Virus record (IMG/VR): IMGVR_UViG_3300014962_000394
Span: 1-54,721 of that record
Direction: 5' to 3' (one strand)
DNA length: 54,721 bases
DNA from: a virus
A program made the translations under genes and the position numbers. Each line of letters opens with the position of its first letter. The stretch's first letter is position 1. This document shows, in pieces, positions 1 to 9,974 of the stretch. The notes beneath the pieces are model-generated. The model worked only from the letters and a program-made list of their open reading frames with translations, ran no database searches and was not told the DNA's origin.

Positions 1-1
1 G

Positions 2-136
2 GCCAAATCTAGGTATTTTTAGAGAATTGTCTACTACTATCCCATTGGATGCAGTCACCGAATACAGGTGAGCATCGCTCCCACTTACGATTAGTTGTTT
101 CCATTCAGACAAATTAGAACTCCAGATATTTGTAGT
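2..136 (-). CDS. partial ORF, probable structural protein fragment, runs off the left edge
   Basis: An open minus-strand frame of 45 codons runs from just after an in-frame TAA at 139-137 to the window edge. It reads as a Ser/Asn-rich, beta-prone sequence (for example SSNLSEWKQLIVSGSDAHLY), much like phage fibre proteins. There is no ATG in the visible part; a TTG at 112-110 is the only obvious alternative start. It lies directly downstream of the 920-residue glycosyltransferase gene on the same strand. It could be a gene with a rare start codon or the remnant of a longer fibre gene. No function can be assigned. Confidence 0.3.
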
Positions 137-174
137 TTAACAAATATAAATATGGAATGGAAAAAAATACCCTA

Positions 175-2937
175 TTATTTTTTTAATAATTTTTTTATGT
201 GAGGTATTACCATATCAGATGTTATACTTTTACTACATTCAAATTGTCTTTCTGTTCCTTTATGCTCTGGACACCAATTCCAATCTCCCTTATCAAACAT
301 ATGTTTAGCCCAACACCCGTTGCATACATCTTTATTTATTATACGTACCACGTCTTTTTTCATTTCAAGGTCTTCATCGGTAAATCCACTTATTAATATA
401 GTTGGAACATTTAATCCCCAAGCATACCAAGAAAGTCCACTGGATACTCCTATGAATAAATCACTACCTAATAAAATCTCTCCAATTTCTTCTAATGATT
501 TATTTTGAATGTGTATTACACCATTTGGTATTTTATTTCCCATATAACCATCTTCTTCTTTTGATAACAAATAAACATCATATCCTAAAGATTTAACATA
601 ATCTACTGTTTCTTGCCATCCTGTTGGATTATTCCAATATTTTGATTGGGCTGTTGAGTGCATTGCAATAGTTACATATGGTTTGTCTGTCTTATATGCA
701 ACCATATCTTTTATTTTTGGTTTAATTTCTTCATAATCTAAACCTAATATTTCAGTTGCAACTTTTTGTAATGGAATAGTGTTTGGAAGTGTTTTATTTT
801 TATTTATATTATAGACACCGTTATCAACAAATAGACCTAGACGATATTGAGCATATACATCTTGAACAGAATTTCCAGGTAATATAAATTCTACTTTAGG
901 ATATTTTGATTCAAACAGATATTTTAATGGCGTAGAAACTATAACATGGCAATCCCATTTTTTTCTAAATTCATCAACATAAGGAATCCAAGCAATAGTA
1001 TCTCCAAGTGAAAACGATTCAAAGGAAATAAATATTCTTTTTCCTGTTGGATTGAATTTGTGTGTAGTTTCTACTCCGGTAGAATCTGTTACAGAAATTT
1101 TCCAATTTATTTGATAAACTTTATCTGTTTTTGCCCATGTATTGTTATTCAATGTTGTTGTGTAATTTATTTCATCATTACCGTCTATAAATCTTACAAT
1201 ATATTGTTCTTTTAATTTTCCTAATATTTCAACCGTAGCACCATCAATAAAACTAAAATTTATAGAATTTGGTAAAATTTGATTTTCTTTTATTTTTTTA
1301 TTTTTCATTTCATCATTAATAGTTGTTATTGAATTATTTTTTCTAAAAGTTTCTATATCCATTCCTAAAAATTGATTGAATACTTCAACTCCATTGTAAT
1401 TTACATATACCGTCTCACCTTTTTTATATTTTCCAATATCTATAAATTTATATTCATATTGGTGTAATGTTGTAAATTGTTTATTTTTACCGTATCTATA
1501 TTCTATCAAATAATCTTCATTTGGCTTATAGTCAAAGAAACCTGAAATTAAACATAAGTACAAATCATCAAATTCATCAACACCTAAATATATTTGAAAT
1601 GCAGCATCATCCCTAAATACACCGTCTCTATTCCAAACTGCTTGTGTATTAAGTTCTTCATCATTAGCAATATATGGTGTTATGTAGATATTGTCTGTAT
1701 GTTTTTTTAATTCTCTTAAAAAAGATCTTTCAAGTTGAAATCCTTTTGGCCTTCCGTTGAAATATTCCCACTTTGAATTAATCTCATTTATAGCCTTTAA
1801 CGCAATATCTGTTTTTATTGAAAAAATATAAGTTGCTATGTACTCTGCTAAATCTTGACTCGATGATGAATGTTCGTGGTATTCATAAACAACTACATCA
1901 TAATTTTTTGATTTCTCTAAAAAAGCTTGTTTGTATTGAAAAACATCTACTATATTATCATATTCCATAAAGTGTATTCTTTTTTTACCAAGCATATCAC
2001 AAAATTTAAATGCCTTTTGCATCATTGTCCATATTGCATAATCGTGTTGAAACAAATTTTGTGATGTTAATTTGTGTGTTGCGTTTTGTGCCCACAAACC
2101 ACTTGAAACACCATACATATCGTATTCACTACTATGTAAAAGTGGATTTTCTTTATCAAATAGATAATAGTCCACCATATTTTGAATTTCTGGCTTTATA
2201 GGATAATGTGATACCAAAAGAATTGGAACAGGACTAAACTGTTTTAATTTTTTTATACATTCTATTAAATCGTTTTCTTTATTTTCTGTATCTGGCCATG
2301 TATCAACAACGAATATATCATCAGGAAATTCATCTTTATGTGTTATAGGTAATATATTATCTGTTTTAAATTTATTATTATTTTTTATACCACCCTTTAC
2401 ACCAAAAAAGTACAAATCTCCATTTTGTTCGTTATATTCAAATATACCATCTGGAAAATTATTTTCAAAATTTTTAATAGCTTTAACATCATGTTCTGTT
2501 AAATTTTTGTAATAGTGTGACCAATCTTCTGATATTTCTCTAAGCAAAGGTGCTGCCCAACTACCGTCTGAATTTACAGTTCCGTGTTCTGCTCTACCTA
2601 TCGAAGCACAAGTAAATATAAATGCTCCACCTGGTTTAAGCATACGAATTATATTATTTATTGTTTTTTCATAAAACATATCATGTTCAAATACTTCGGT
2701 AGAAATTATAGTGTCAAAATATTCATCTGGAGCATCATAAAGATGTCCAACACATACTATATCAACATTATTTCCCTCACCAACATCCAATCCAATGTAG
2801 TTACAGTTATTAAAAAGAAATCTATTGTTTCCATTTATATCCAATGATCCTATATCTAAAACTTTTTTATTTGTAAAATGTTCCGAAAAGTTATTTGACA
2901 TTCTAGTACAAAAATCTTGTTGAGCTTGGTGTGCCAT
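175..2937 (-). CDS. fusion of SAM methyltransferase and TibC-like (autotransporter heptosyltransferase family) glycosyltransferase
   Basis: This is a 920-residue multidomain protein. Residues about 1-130 form a class I SAM-dependent methyltransferase: VLDIGS is motif I and MLKPGGAFIFTCAS is a typical late strand. The middle part, about 190-650, is not recognised. The C-terminal ~270 residues resemble the TibC/BAHT heptosyltransferases: an ISFESFSLGDTIAWIPYV start, a GVSSGLSWYAWGL donor-site stretch, and four C-terminal cysteines (C872, C875, C889, C901). These cysteines match the metal-finger Cys pattern known from TibC. The family transfers heptose to Ser/Thr of surface proteins. In a phage the acceptor may be a fibre protein or a host glycan (inference). 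ATG with AAGG upstream; 3 bases after the preceding methyltransferase gene. Confidence 0.75.
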   Translation of the reverse strand: MAHQAQQDFCTRMSNNFSEHFTNKKVLDIGSLDINGNNRFLFNNCNYIGLDVGEGNNVDIVCVGHLYDAPDEYFDTIISTEVFEHDMFYEKTINNIIRMLKPGGAFIFTCASIGRAEHGTVNSDGSWAAPLLREISEDWSHYYKNLTEHDVKAIKNFENNFPDGIFEYNEQNGDLYFFGVKGGIKNNNKFKTDNILPITHKDEFPDDIFVVDTWPDTENKENDLIECIKKLKQFSPVPILLVSHYPIKPEIQNMVDYYLFDKENPLLHSSEYDMYGVSSGLWAQNATHKLTSQNLFQHDYAIWTMMQKAFKFCDMLGKKRIHFMEYDNIVDVFQYKQAFLEKSKNYDVVVYEYHEHSSSSQDLAEYIATYIFSIKTDIALKAINEINSKWEYFNGRPKGFQLERSFLRELKKHTDNIYITPYIANDEELNTQAVWNRDGVFRDDAAFQIYLGVDEFDDLYLCLISGFFDYKPNEDYLIEYRYGKNKQFTTLHQYEYKFIDIGKYKKGETVYVNYNGVEVFNQFLGMDIETFRKNNSITTINDEMKNKKIKENQILPNSINFSFIDGATVEILGKLKEQYIVRFIDGNDEINYTTTLNNNTWAKTDKVYQINWKISVTDSTGVETTHKFNPTGKRIFISFESFSLGDTIAWIPYVDEFRKKWDCHVIVSTPLKYLFESKYPKVEFILPGNSVQDVYAQYRLGLFVDNGVYNINKNKTLPNTIPLQKVATEILGLDYEEIKPKIKDMVAYKTDKPYVTIAMHSTAQSKYWNNPTGWQETVDYVKSLGYDVYLLSKEEDGYMGNKIPNGVIHIQNKSLEEIGEILLGSDLFIGVSSGLSWYAWGLNVPTILISGFTDEDLEMKKDVVRIINKDVCNGCWAKHMFDKGDWNWCPEHKGTERQFECSKSITSDMVIPHIKKLLKK

Positions 2938-2940
2938 ACA

Positions 2941-3606
2941 TTACCTTTTTGTTATTATTATTATTCCGTTTAAAAAATTTATAGACTCAATATCTTTTCT
3001 GATATTAATTTCTTTATCAATAATTTGTGGTATTAAAAAATCTTCTCTACGAGCGTGGACATTCCAAAAATTTTCTTGATATTCTCCCATAAAATTTATA
3101 TCATCAATTAAATTTTTAAAATATTCAACCATAGTGTTATCTTTTTTATATCCACCACCCCATTCTTCCCAATATGAACATGCAACATCTTCTACTACAT
3201 ATATTCCACCAGTTTTAACATAATCTATCAAATGTTTAAAACTAAAAATAACGTCTTCACTAATATGGGATCCATCATCCAATATCATATCAAACGGTCC
3301 CCATTTACTAACTACTTTTTTTAAAAATTCATAGTCATTTTGTGAACCAATTTCTACCCATATATTTTTAATTTTGTCTGTGTATCTATAACATTCTTCC
3401 ATTATATCTATACCAACAACTGTTGAGTTGGGATAATATTCTTTCCAACTCAATAATGATTGACCATTCCACACACCAATTTCCAAAATTTTTATTGGTT
3501 CCAATCTATCAAATGGAAAATATTTTTCATATTTTTCACAGTAGTTATGAATTTCGGATGATTTATCTGTTCCAAAATGTTTTGCTATTTTATCTAATGA
3601 TTGCAT
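2941..3606 (-). CDS. class I SAM-dependent O-methyltransferase (macrocin/MycE-type)
   Basis: A 221-residue protein with a complete class I methyltransferase core. ILEIGVWNGQSLLSW is the SAM-binding motif I, VVGIDIM is the acidic end of strand 2, and FDMILDDGSHISEDVIFSF followed by GGIYVVEDV is typical of the macrocin/mycinamicin sugar O-methyltransferases (TylE/MycE). Those enzymes methylate hydroxyls on sugars and use a metal bound by Asp residues near the DDGSH motif. The gene lies between two glycosyltransferase-methyltransferase fusions with gaps of 1 and 3 bases, so it probably methylates the sugar they add (inference). The exact substrate cannot be read from sequence. Confidence 0.8.
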   Translation of the reverse strand: MQSLDKIAKHFGTDKSSEIHNYCEKYEKYFPFDRLEPIKILEIGVWNGQSLLSWKEYYPNSTVVGIDIMEECYRYTDKIKNIWVEIGSQNDYEFLKKVVSKWGPFDMILDDGSHISEDVIFSFKHLIDYVKTGGIYVVEDVACSYWEEWGGGYKKDNTMVEYFKNLIDDINFMGEYQENFWNVHARREDFLIPQIIDKEINIRKDIESINFLNGIIIITKR

Positions 3607-3607
3607 A

Positions 3608-6415
3608 TTATTTCCAAAAATATATTAATTGCAAAGCATTATCAGTTCCACAAAAAGTAACAAATGAATTAAACCCAATAGTATTTAATCTTTGAATAAA
3701 ATTATGTCTCAATACTTCATCAAATTTTAAATGTTCATGGTGATATTCAACCGCAATATTTCTAACATTTTTTAAGTTGTCATCGGATATTCCATTGAGT
3801 GCCATGATTTCTGAACCCTCTATATCAACTTTTAGAAAATCTATTCTTGGTATTATACCCATCTCTAATATGTAATCTAATGTATAAACGTTTACATCAT
3901 ATTGATTTAATAATCCATGAGATTCTGTCCAAAGATTAGATCCACCAAGATGTGAGCTCTCGGTTAATTTCATTTTACCCAATTTATTACCAATAGCAGC
4001 ATTAAATACTATTGCACTCTTTGGTGCGTTTAATTTTAATATACTGTAATATCTTTTATCAGGTTCAAATGTTACTATTTTTTCTGCACCCATTTGGTGT
4101 GCATATCTTGTAAAAATTCCTATATTTCCACCTAAATCAACAACATAATCTCCTTTTTGAACTTTTACCATAGAATCAGCATCAGTCCTTGCAGGAAACT
4201 CATAGTCCCTCAAATTGTATATTTCATGGTATATTGCATAGTCCCATCCATAATTTACAGCAATATCTAATGTTCCGCCTGGAACACCATCTATTAATCC
4301 TAAATTTTTTATAGAATTTTTTGATGTATAAAAATATTTTGTGTCATGGAAATTATCATTCTTTTTTGAATAAATAAAATCTATCATTATATCTGCAAAT
4401 TCAAAGTCTTTATTACCATGAAAATATAATATGTTGCTTTTGTCTTTTGGTACTTTTTGCCAACCATATATGTAACCAAAGTTTTTTTGTTTTTTTGAGT
4501 TCCAAAATGATAAAAAATGTTCCATTGCTCTTTGGTCATTTGCCATTTTTACACCATTCCAATCGGAAACATCAAAATTACTCAAAGGTAAGAATTTATC
4601 AAATCCATATTTAGACCTTAAAAAATTATCTATACCTTCATCATTCCATTGTAATAAAGGACTGTATTCATCTAACGGCGTCTCTTTGTAAACTTTTAAT
4701 ATTTCATCGAACCACCATTTACATTCTTTATTATACACATACATACAAATATGTGCCATGGTGGACAGTCTTCCAACTCCATGTTTTTCATTTAATTTTT
4801 GATTAAATAATTGAGTTTGACTAACTCCATTTTTATCCGTATAATATCCTATAAATTCTTCTTGAATATGAACATCTGGAAGTGGATAATTTTCTATTTC
4901 AGAAAAATATTTTGATATGTCATCTATATTGTAATTAACAACAACATCACCATCAATCCAAATAAAATTTTCAAAATTTTCTTTTAAGGATTCAATACAC
5001 GCATATTGTTTCCAATACCATTTATCATGCTCGGAATATTTTGGTGTTTCCAATTTACGAGCTATTACATTTGGGTGATTAAACGGTACTTCACAATCTA
5101 TACCATATACTAAAATTTTTCTATCTGAAAATTTATTTAATGATATTACTAATTTTTCTATTAAACTCATGTAATTTAAATTACCACAAGTTACAAATGC
5201 AAAATCATCAATATATGTTTTTTGTTCCATTTTTATTTCCGGTTTTATTAACAGTTCGTCAATATATGATTTTGCTGTTATTGCAGCATTTTTCCAATCA
5301 AAATTTTTTCTTATAGATTTAGAATCTTCTATTGCCTTATTTTTATATTCTTCATAATTTTCAAAAACCATTCTCATTTTTAATTTTAAATCATCATAAT
5401 CTGGTTCACAAAAATTACCAGGAGCATCTTTTATCCAAGATTCATTGTTATCAACAGCGGCTGGTATTTCACCTTTTATTTTTATAGGTATTCCCTTTCC
5501 TTCTGCAAATTGTAACTGTGCTCCCCATTCTGAATATGTAGATGGTATTCCACAGGCCATTGCTTCTATTAGTGGTAAATTCCAACCTTCGCTTCTTGCA
5601 CAAGATAAAAATACATCTGCTGTATGTAGTAACTCAATATATTTTTCTTTTGATTGGTGATGTATTATTTTAATATTTTTATGATTTATACCAAATTTAT
5701 CAAGTCTTTGCTGTGTATTCGATAATCCATCTGTTGCAAAAGGATTATCAACGCTTATCAATAATTCTACATTTTCTTTTTCAGAAAAAGTATTAGCAAA
5801 TGATTGTATTATTTCCCTTATTGATTTTCTATAATCCCATCTACCAACCAATAAAAATCTAAAAGTTTTATTTTTTGTTTTTTGTTTTTTTGGTTTGTAT
5901 ATGTTAATATCAACCCCTTCAGGAACTACTTTTACTTTATGTTCTGATATACCCTGATTAATAGTACATTGTCTTTGCCATTCAGATGGAACCCATACTT
6001 GATCAAAACGTTTTAAATTTTCAAAAAATTGTTGTGGCTGTAATGTAGTCTCCCAAACGTTATATGCAATTTTTTTACCACTATAATTTTCATAAAAATA
6101 ATGATGATTATTGTCATTTAATATTATATGAACGTCAGGTGTACCTTCATTTTTATATGAAGTGTATAGGGGAAATTCACTATTACCATCAGGTGTTCTT
6201 AATGTTTGTTCAATCAACATTGTTTTTACATCATCAGTCAAACCAAATTCTTCATTGTGTGGTTCATCATTTTGATAACCTTTCCAATTTGGTCCAACCG
6301 ACCAATTTCTAACCTGCACTGGATAAATTGAATGTAACTCTTTAAAAAAATTTAATGCGTGAGTATTGTAGCCGGTATCACCTATCAACGAGGTGTGAGC
6401 TTTTATTATAGGCAT
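3608..6415 (-). CDS. trifunctional GT4 glycosyltransferase / GT-A-like transferase / FkbM methyltransferase
   Basis: A 935-residue fusion. Residues about 1-385 are a GT-B, GT4-type glycosyltransferase: FRFLLVGRWDYRKSIREII, then DVFLSCARSEGWNLPLIEAM with the family's E-x7-E-like donor site. Residues about 395-650 look like a second transferase of GT-A type, with an IWIDGDVVVN stretch holding a DxD metal motif. Residues about 700-935 are an FkbM-family methyltransferase (VVDLGGNIGIFTRYA, VTFEPDKRYY, IDFLKVDIEGSE). Three linked activities suggest stepwise building and capping of a glycan. It starts the glycan block and is followed after 1 base by an O-methyltransferase. Acceptor unknown. Confidence 0.8.
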   Translation of the reverse strand: MPIIKAHTSLIGDTGYNTHALNFFKELHSIYPVQVRNWSVGPNWKGYQNDEPHNEEFGLTDDVKTMLIEQTLRTPDGNSEFPLYTSYKNEGTPDVHIILNDNNHHYFYENYSGKKIAYNVWETTLQPQQFFENLKRFDQVWVPSEWQRQCTINQGISEHKVKVVPEGVDINIYKPKKQKTKNKTFRFLLVGRWDYRKSIREIIQSFANTFSEKENVELLISVDNPFATDGLSNTQQRLDKFGINHKNIKIIHHQSKEKYIELLHTADVFLSCARSEGWNLPLIEAMACGIPSTYSEWGAQLQFAEGKGIPIKIKGEIPAAVDNNESWIKDAPGNFCEPDYDDLKLKMRMVFENYEEYKNKAIEDSKSIRKNFDWKNAAITAKSYIDELLIKPEIKMEQKTYIDDFAFVTCGNLNYMSLIEKLVISLNKFSDRKILVYGIDCEVPFNHPNVIARKLETPKYSEHDKWYWKQYACIESLKENFENFIWIDGDVVVNYNIDDISKYFSEIENYPLPDVHIQEEFIGYYTDKNGVSQTQLFNQKLNEKHGVGRLSTMAHICMYVYNKECKWWFDEILKVYKETPLDEYSPLLQWNDEGIDNFLRSKYGFDKFLPLSNFDVSDWNGVKMANDQRAMEHFLSFWNSKKQKNFGYIYGWQKVPKDKSNILYFHGNKDFEFADIMIDFIYSKKNDNFHDTKYFYTSKNSIKNLGLIDGVPGGTLDIAVNYGWDYAIYHEIYNLRDYEFPARTDADSMVKVQKGDYVVDLGGNIGIFTRYAHQMGAEKIVTFEPDKRYYSILKLNAPKSAIVFNAAIGNKLGKMKLTESSHLGGSNLWTESHGLLNQYDVNVYTLDYILEMGIIPRIDFLKVDIEGSEIMALNGISDDNLKNVRNIAVEYHHEHLKFDEVLRHNFIQRLNTIGFNSFVTFCGTDNALQLIYFWK

Positions 6416-6447
6416 AAAAAACGAAACCCTTATATTATTATTTTTAT

Positions 6448-6747
6448 TTACAAATATATGTATACGTTACTTCCTGATGTCATAATACTACCAACTTGTG
6501 GCAAACTAGAATTAGAACTACCGGATGGGATTACCAAACTTCCTGTAAAAGAATGAATACCACTAAATGATCCGGTTCCATGAGTTTCTAAATTAAAAGT
6601 TTCTATTGTTCCGGAAACAGCAAGAGCAGTTACAAGTGATCCTGTTCCATCTAGCAGTGTTTTATCGTCTACCGGATCAGTTTGAATTATTCGATAAAAA
6701 GATTCAGATATGCTTAGATTGGTTAAATCTCTTTGTGTACTTGACAT
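6448..6747 (-). CDS. small Ser/Thr/Gly-rich probable structural protein
   Basis: A 99-residue protein rich in Ser, Thr and Gly with repeated beta-type phrases (THGTGSFSGIHSFTGSLVIP). This composition is usual for phage fibre or decoration proteins. ATG preceded by GGAG at good spacing. It sits between the SbcCD fusion and the glycosyltransferase block on the same strand. The octamer ATATTTAT lies about 20 bases upstream of the start. Because its Ser/Thr content makes it a possible glycan acceptor for the genes immediately downstream, the pairing is worth noting, but that is inference only. Confidence 0.55.
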   Translation of the reverse strand: MSSTQRDLTNLSISESFYRIIQTDPVDDKTLLDGTGSLVTALAVSGTIETFNLETHGTGSFSGIHSFTGSLVIPSGSSNSSLPQVGSIMTSGSNVYIYL

Positions 6748-6788
6748 TTATATCTCCAATTTTACATATAAATATATGATAAAATTTT

Positions 6789-9700
6789 TTAAGCATATAT
6801 TTTTGAATAACCATTTTCTTTTTTTATTTCAATTTGATTATCAACAATATCCTTAACAACATCAATGTGTGAAATTATGATAACAAAGTCGAATTGAGTT
6901 TTTAGGTATTCTAAAAATAAAGAAAAGTTAGTTAAAACGTTTGGATCCATAACACCTAAACCTTCATCTATCGCTATGAAATTAGGTCTTGGTAGTGATG
7001 AAACTTGAACTAAAGCATTTCTTATTGCAAGTGATGATATAAATTTTTCCATCCCACTCGATAACTCCAATGGCCAAAACTTTTCATCATCATATACGAT
7101 ATAAGTGTTTATACTCTTACCATCAGTATCAAAAAGAACTTGAAAATCAACTATTTGAGAAAGAATATTATTTGTTTCTGTTTGTATTCTTGGTAGTGCA
7201 TCGGAAATCAATTCATATGGAACACCATTTCTATTAACTGCCTTTAAGTAATAATCGTAAGCATAAAACTCTTTTTCAAGTTCTTTTAATTTTTCTAAAG
7301 ACCTTTCACATTCTAATATTGTTTGTTCATTTATTTTTAAATTACCACTTGTTTCTATTATTTCTTCCTCTAATGATTTAATTTCTTCCGATGCAATTTC
7401 TTTTTCTTTTGTAATATCCGCCAATATAGATTTAATTTTTATATTATTTTCAACTATAATCTGATTACTTTCTATTTTTTCAAGTTTTATTTTTAATGTA
7501 TTGCATTTTAATTCAATTAATGATTTTTCTTCCTTCTTTTCCAGTAATTCTTTTTTTAAATTTAGAGTAAAATTTTCTGTTTCTGATAATTTTTTCTTTA
7601 ATTGAATTAACTTATCAAATGATTGATATACCGATTCATTTTCATCTAATTCTGTTTTTATGTAATTCACTTCATATTTTAGTTCATCTCTATCTTGTTG
7701 TAATCCCCACAATAATCTTTTTGCTTCTTCGGCATCTTTAACAAAAACATTATTAACACAATACTGACAATTAGGATCGTATTCGTGACTTTTTAAATTA
7801 TCTATTTTTTTAACACAATGATCCAATCTTAATTCTGCATTTGATAATTCTGATTGTTTTTTAGCAAGAAATTTTGTTTTGTTATCTAAATGATCTTTTT
7901 TATTTATCAATTCTTCTTCGTCATATTCCAAAATTATTTTTTTAAGTTCTTCTATTTTTTTATCGTATGATGATAAATCAAACTCAATATCTACTATTTC
8001 TGCATTTGTAAATAATAATTTTTTTCTACAATTTTCTATTTTTTCATTAAGATTGCCAATACTTTCAGTATCATCTATGTCTTCTATTTCTTCTATATTT
8101 ACAATTTTTCTATTCAATTCTACAATTTCATTATTGATTTCTTCATTTCTTCTTTTCAAGTATTCACGCTGACTTGTCAATTCATCCATTTTGTCAAAAC
8201 ATTCTTTGTATTTTACTTTTGAATTTGCAATCTTTGTAGAGTAATCTTGTTTACCAAATTCTTTTATCAATGCTTGAACTTCTTTTACTTCTTCAGTTGC
8301 AATTGAATTTAATTCTTCAAATAAATCCAAATCCAAAAATTGTGCCAACAGGTCTTTTCTTTCTCTTTGTGCCTTATCTACAAAATTTGTATTGTTACCT
8401 TGAACAGACATTGCCGTTAAAATAAAATCATCGTATGTTCCAATATATTTTCTTATTGTAAAATTTGTTCCGTCTCTATCTTCACCGTTTAGAGAATGTT
8501 TATCACCGTCTTTTATGTAATAAAAATTTACAATAACTTTAGCGTTTCCTTTTTTATCTCTCGTTGCAACCCTTTCAATATAATAATCTATTTCACCAAT
8601 CATAAAATGTAATTTACACTTAAAAGTGTTTTGTCTATTATTCATCACTTGTGATGCCTTAAATGTTCTCGAACACTTATCGAATAAACAAAACATTAGT
8701 GCATCTAATATTGATGATTTGCCACTAGCATTTGGTGCAAACAATCCGTAAATACCATTCATAGTATCGAAGTTTACAACGTTTCCTTCACCATATGAGA
8801 ACATATTATCAAATTCAAATCGTATTGGTTGCCATACAACATTACGAACTATATCAGTATCTTTTAATTTTTTATTTATTTTTGAATTTACATCTTCTAC
8901 TTTGTTTAATATATCATAAGTTACACTAAATTTATTTTTTATGAATGTTTTTATCAGTTTGTTTTGATAACTAATGTCTCGTATGTCACCAATTATTTTA
9001 TTAGTTATGTTATTATTATTTGTCAGTTTATTGCTTACCCTTTGAACACGAATATCAACAACATTTATTTTTGTTTTTATATCCGTGATTATATTGAATA
9101 AGTCTGAATTATTTGTGTTTGTAGATTTAATTCTTACTATATTATTTTTGGAATAGTTTGAACTATCTCTTGTAATTTTACCGTCCTCAACTTCTATTGT
9201 ATGAAAAGACCAATCATTTTTTATTTCAATAAATTTTGATTTACCATTTTTAATATCCCATTCTATAATACCGTGTTCAAGTCCTTCACCAAAATTTTGT
9301 TGTATGAGTGAACCTGCATAAGCAAATTTACAACCAATATCAAGATATTGAAACTTATGTATATCGCCAAACATACCGTAATCATATCCATCAAATTTTT
9401 CCATAGTCAAACTTTTATTCTTCATAAAAGTTCCCATGTCTGTTGATGCCATATCTATTGCACCGTGAAATAAAACTATTTTGGTATTATCGGATTCAAC
9501 ATTTTCAGCAAGAATAAAATTTTCTGGCTTTTCATAAACAGAATTTAGAACAAAGTCTACATTTTTTAGTGTATAGACTCCAGTTTCTTTTAGGTAAAAT
9601 AATGTATTGAAATCACTATTTATCATTGAAACAATCGGTGAAAGTGCATCCATTCTCGATCTATTGTTCAAATTACAATCGTGATTACCAGCTATCAAAA

Positions 9701-9974
9701 TTGTTGGTGCAATTCTTGAAAGAGTATCAAGAAATTCAGTAACCAAATCAATCAATTCAGGTGTCATATCTGTTTTAGAATGAACAATATCACCGGCAAG
9801 GTAAATTATTGTATTAGGATTTTCTTTTACTTTTTCGTTACAAAAAGTATACAGTTTATCAAATACTATTCTATATTCTTCGTGTCTTTTGTAATTACGA
9901 ATGTGAACATCAGCAATGTGTAAAATGTTATCTACTTGTGAAATTTTACTTGTCCATAGTTTTTCTTTAAGCAT
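6789..9974 (-). CDS. fused SbcD-SbcC (gp47-gp46, Mre11-Rad50) recombination nuclease
   Basis: A single 1061-residue protein joins two subunits that are separate in T4. Residues about 15-330 are the SbcD/Mre11 metallophosphoesterase: ADVHIRN, AGDIVHSK, AGNHDCN, LFHGAID and GDIHKF supply the metal ligands. The SbcC/Rad50 ATPase follows: Walker A GLFAPNASGKSS near 412, long coiled coils about 560-900, a CQYC zinc hook near 736, signature LELSSGMEKF near 970 and Walker B FIAIDEGLGVMD near 1000. No frameshift or stop separates the halves. The role is end resection in recombination-dependent replication. It overlaps the upstream primase gene by 8 bases. Confidence 0.92.
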   Translation of the reverse strand: MLKEKLWTSKISQVDNILHIADVHIRNYKRHEEYRIVFDKLYTFCNEKVKENPNTIIYLAGDIVHSKTDMTPELIDLVTEFLDTLSRIAPTILIAGNHDCNLNNRSRMDALSPIVSMINSDFNTLFYLKETGVYTLKNVDFVLNSVYEKPENFILAENVESDNTKIVLFHGAIDMASTDMGTFMKNKSLTMEKFDGYDYGMFGDIHKFQYLDIGCKFAYAGSLIQQNFGEGLEHGIIEWDIKNGKSKFIEIKNDWSFHTIEVEDGKITRDSSNYSKNNIVRIKSTNTNNSDLFNIITDIKTKINVVDIRVQRVSNKLTNNNNITNKIIGDIRDISYQNKLIKTFIKNKFSVTYDILNKVEDVNSKINKKLKDTDIVRNVVWQPIRFEFDNMFSYGEGNVVNFDTMNGIYGLFAPNASGKSSILDALMFCLFDKCSRTFKASQVMNNRQNTFKCKLHFMIGEIDYYIERVATRDKKGNAKVIVNFYYIKDGDKHSLNGEDRDGTNFTIRKYIGTYDDFILTAMSVQGNNTNFVDKAQRERKDLLAQFLDLDLFEELNSIATEEVKEVQALIKEFGKQDYSTKIANSKVKYKECFDKMDELTSQREYLKRRNEEINNEIVELNRKIVNIEEIEDIDDTESIGNLNEKIENCRKKLLFTNAEIVDIEFDLSSYDKKIEELKKIILEYDEEELINKKDHLDNKTKFLAKKQSELSNAELRLDHCVKKIDNLKSHEYDPNCQYCVNNVFVKDAEEAKRLLWGLQQDRDELKYEVNYIKTELDENESVYQSFDKLIQLKKKLSETENFTLNLKKELLEKKEEKSLIELKCNTLKIKLEKIESNQIIVENNIKIKSILADITKEKEIASEEIKSLEEEIIETSGNLKINEQTILECERSLEKLKELEKEFYAYDYYLKAVNRNGVPYELISDALPRIQTETNNILSQIVDFQVLFDTDGKSINTYIVYDDEKFWPLELSSGMEKFISSLAIRNALVQVSSLPRPNFIAIDEGLGVMDPNVLTNFSLFLEYLKTQFDFVIIISHIDVVKDIVDNQIEIKKENGYSKIYA

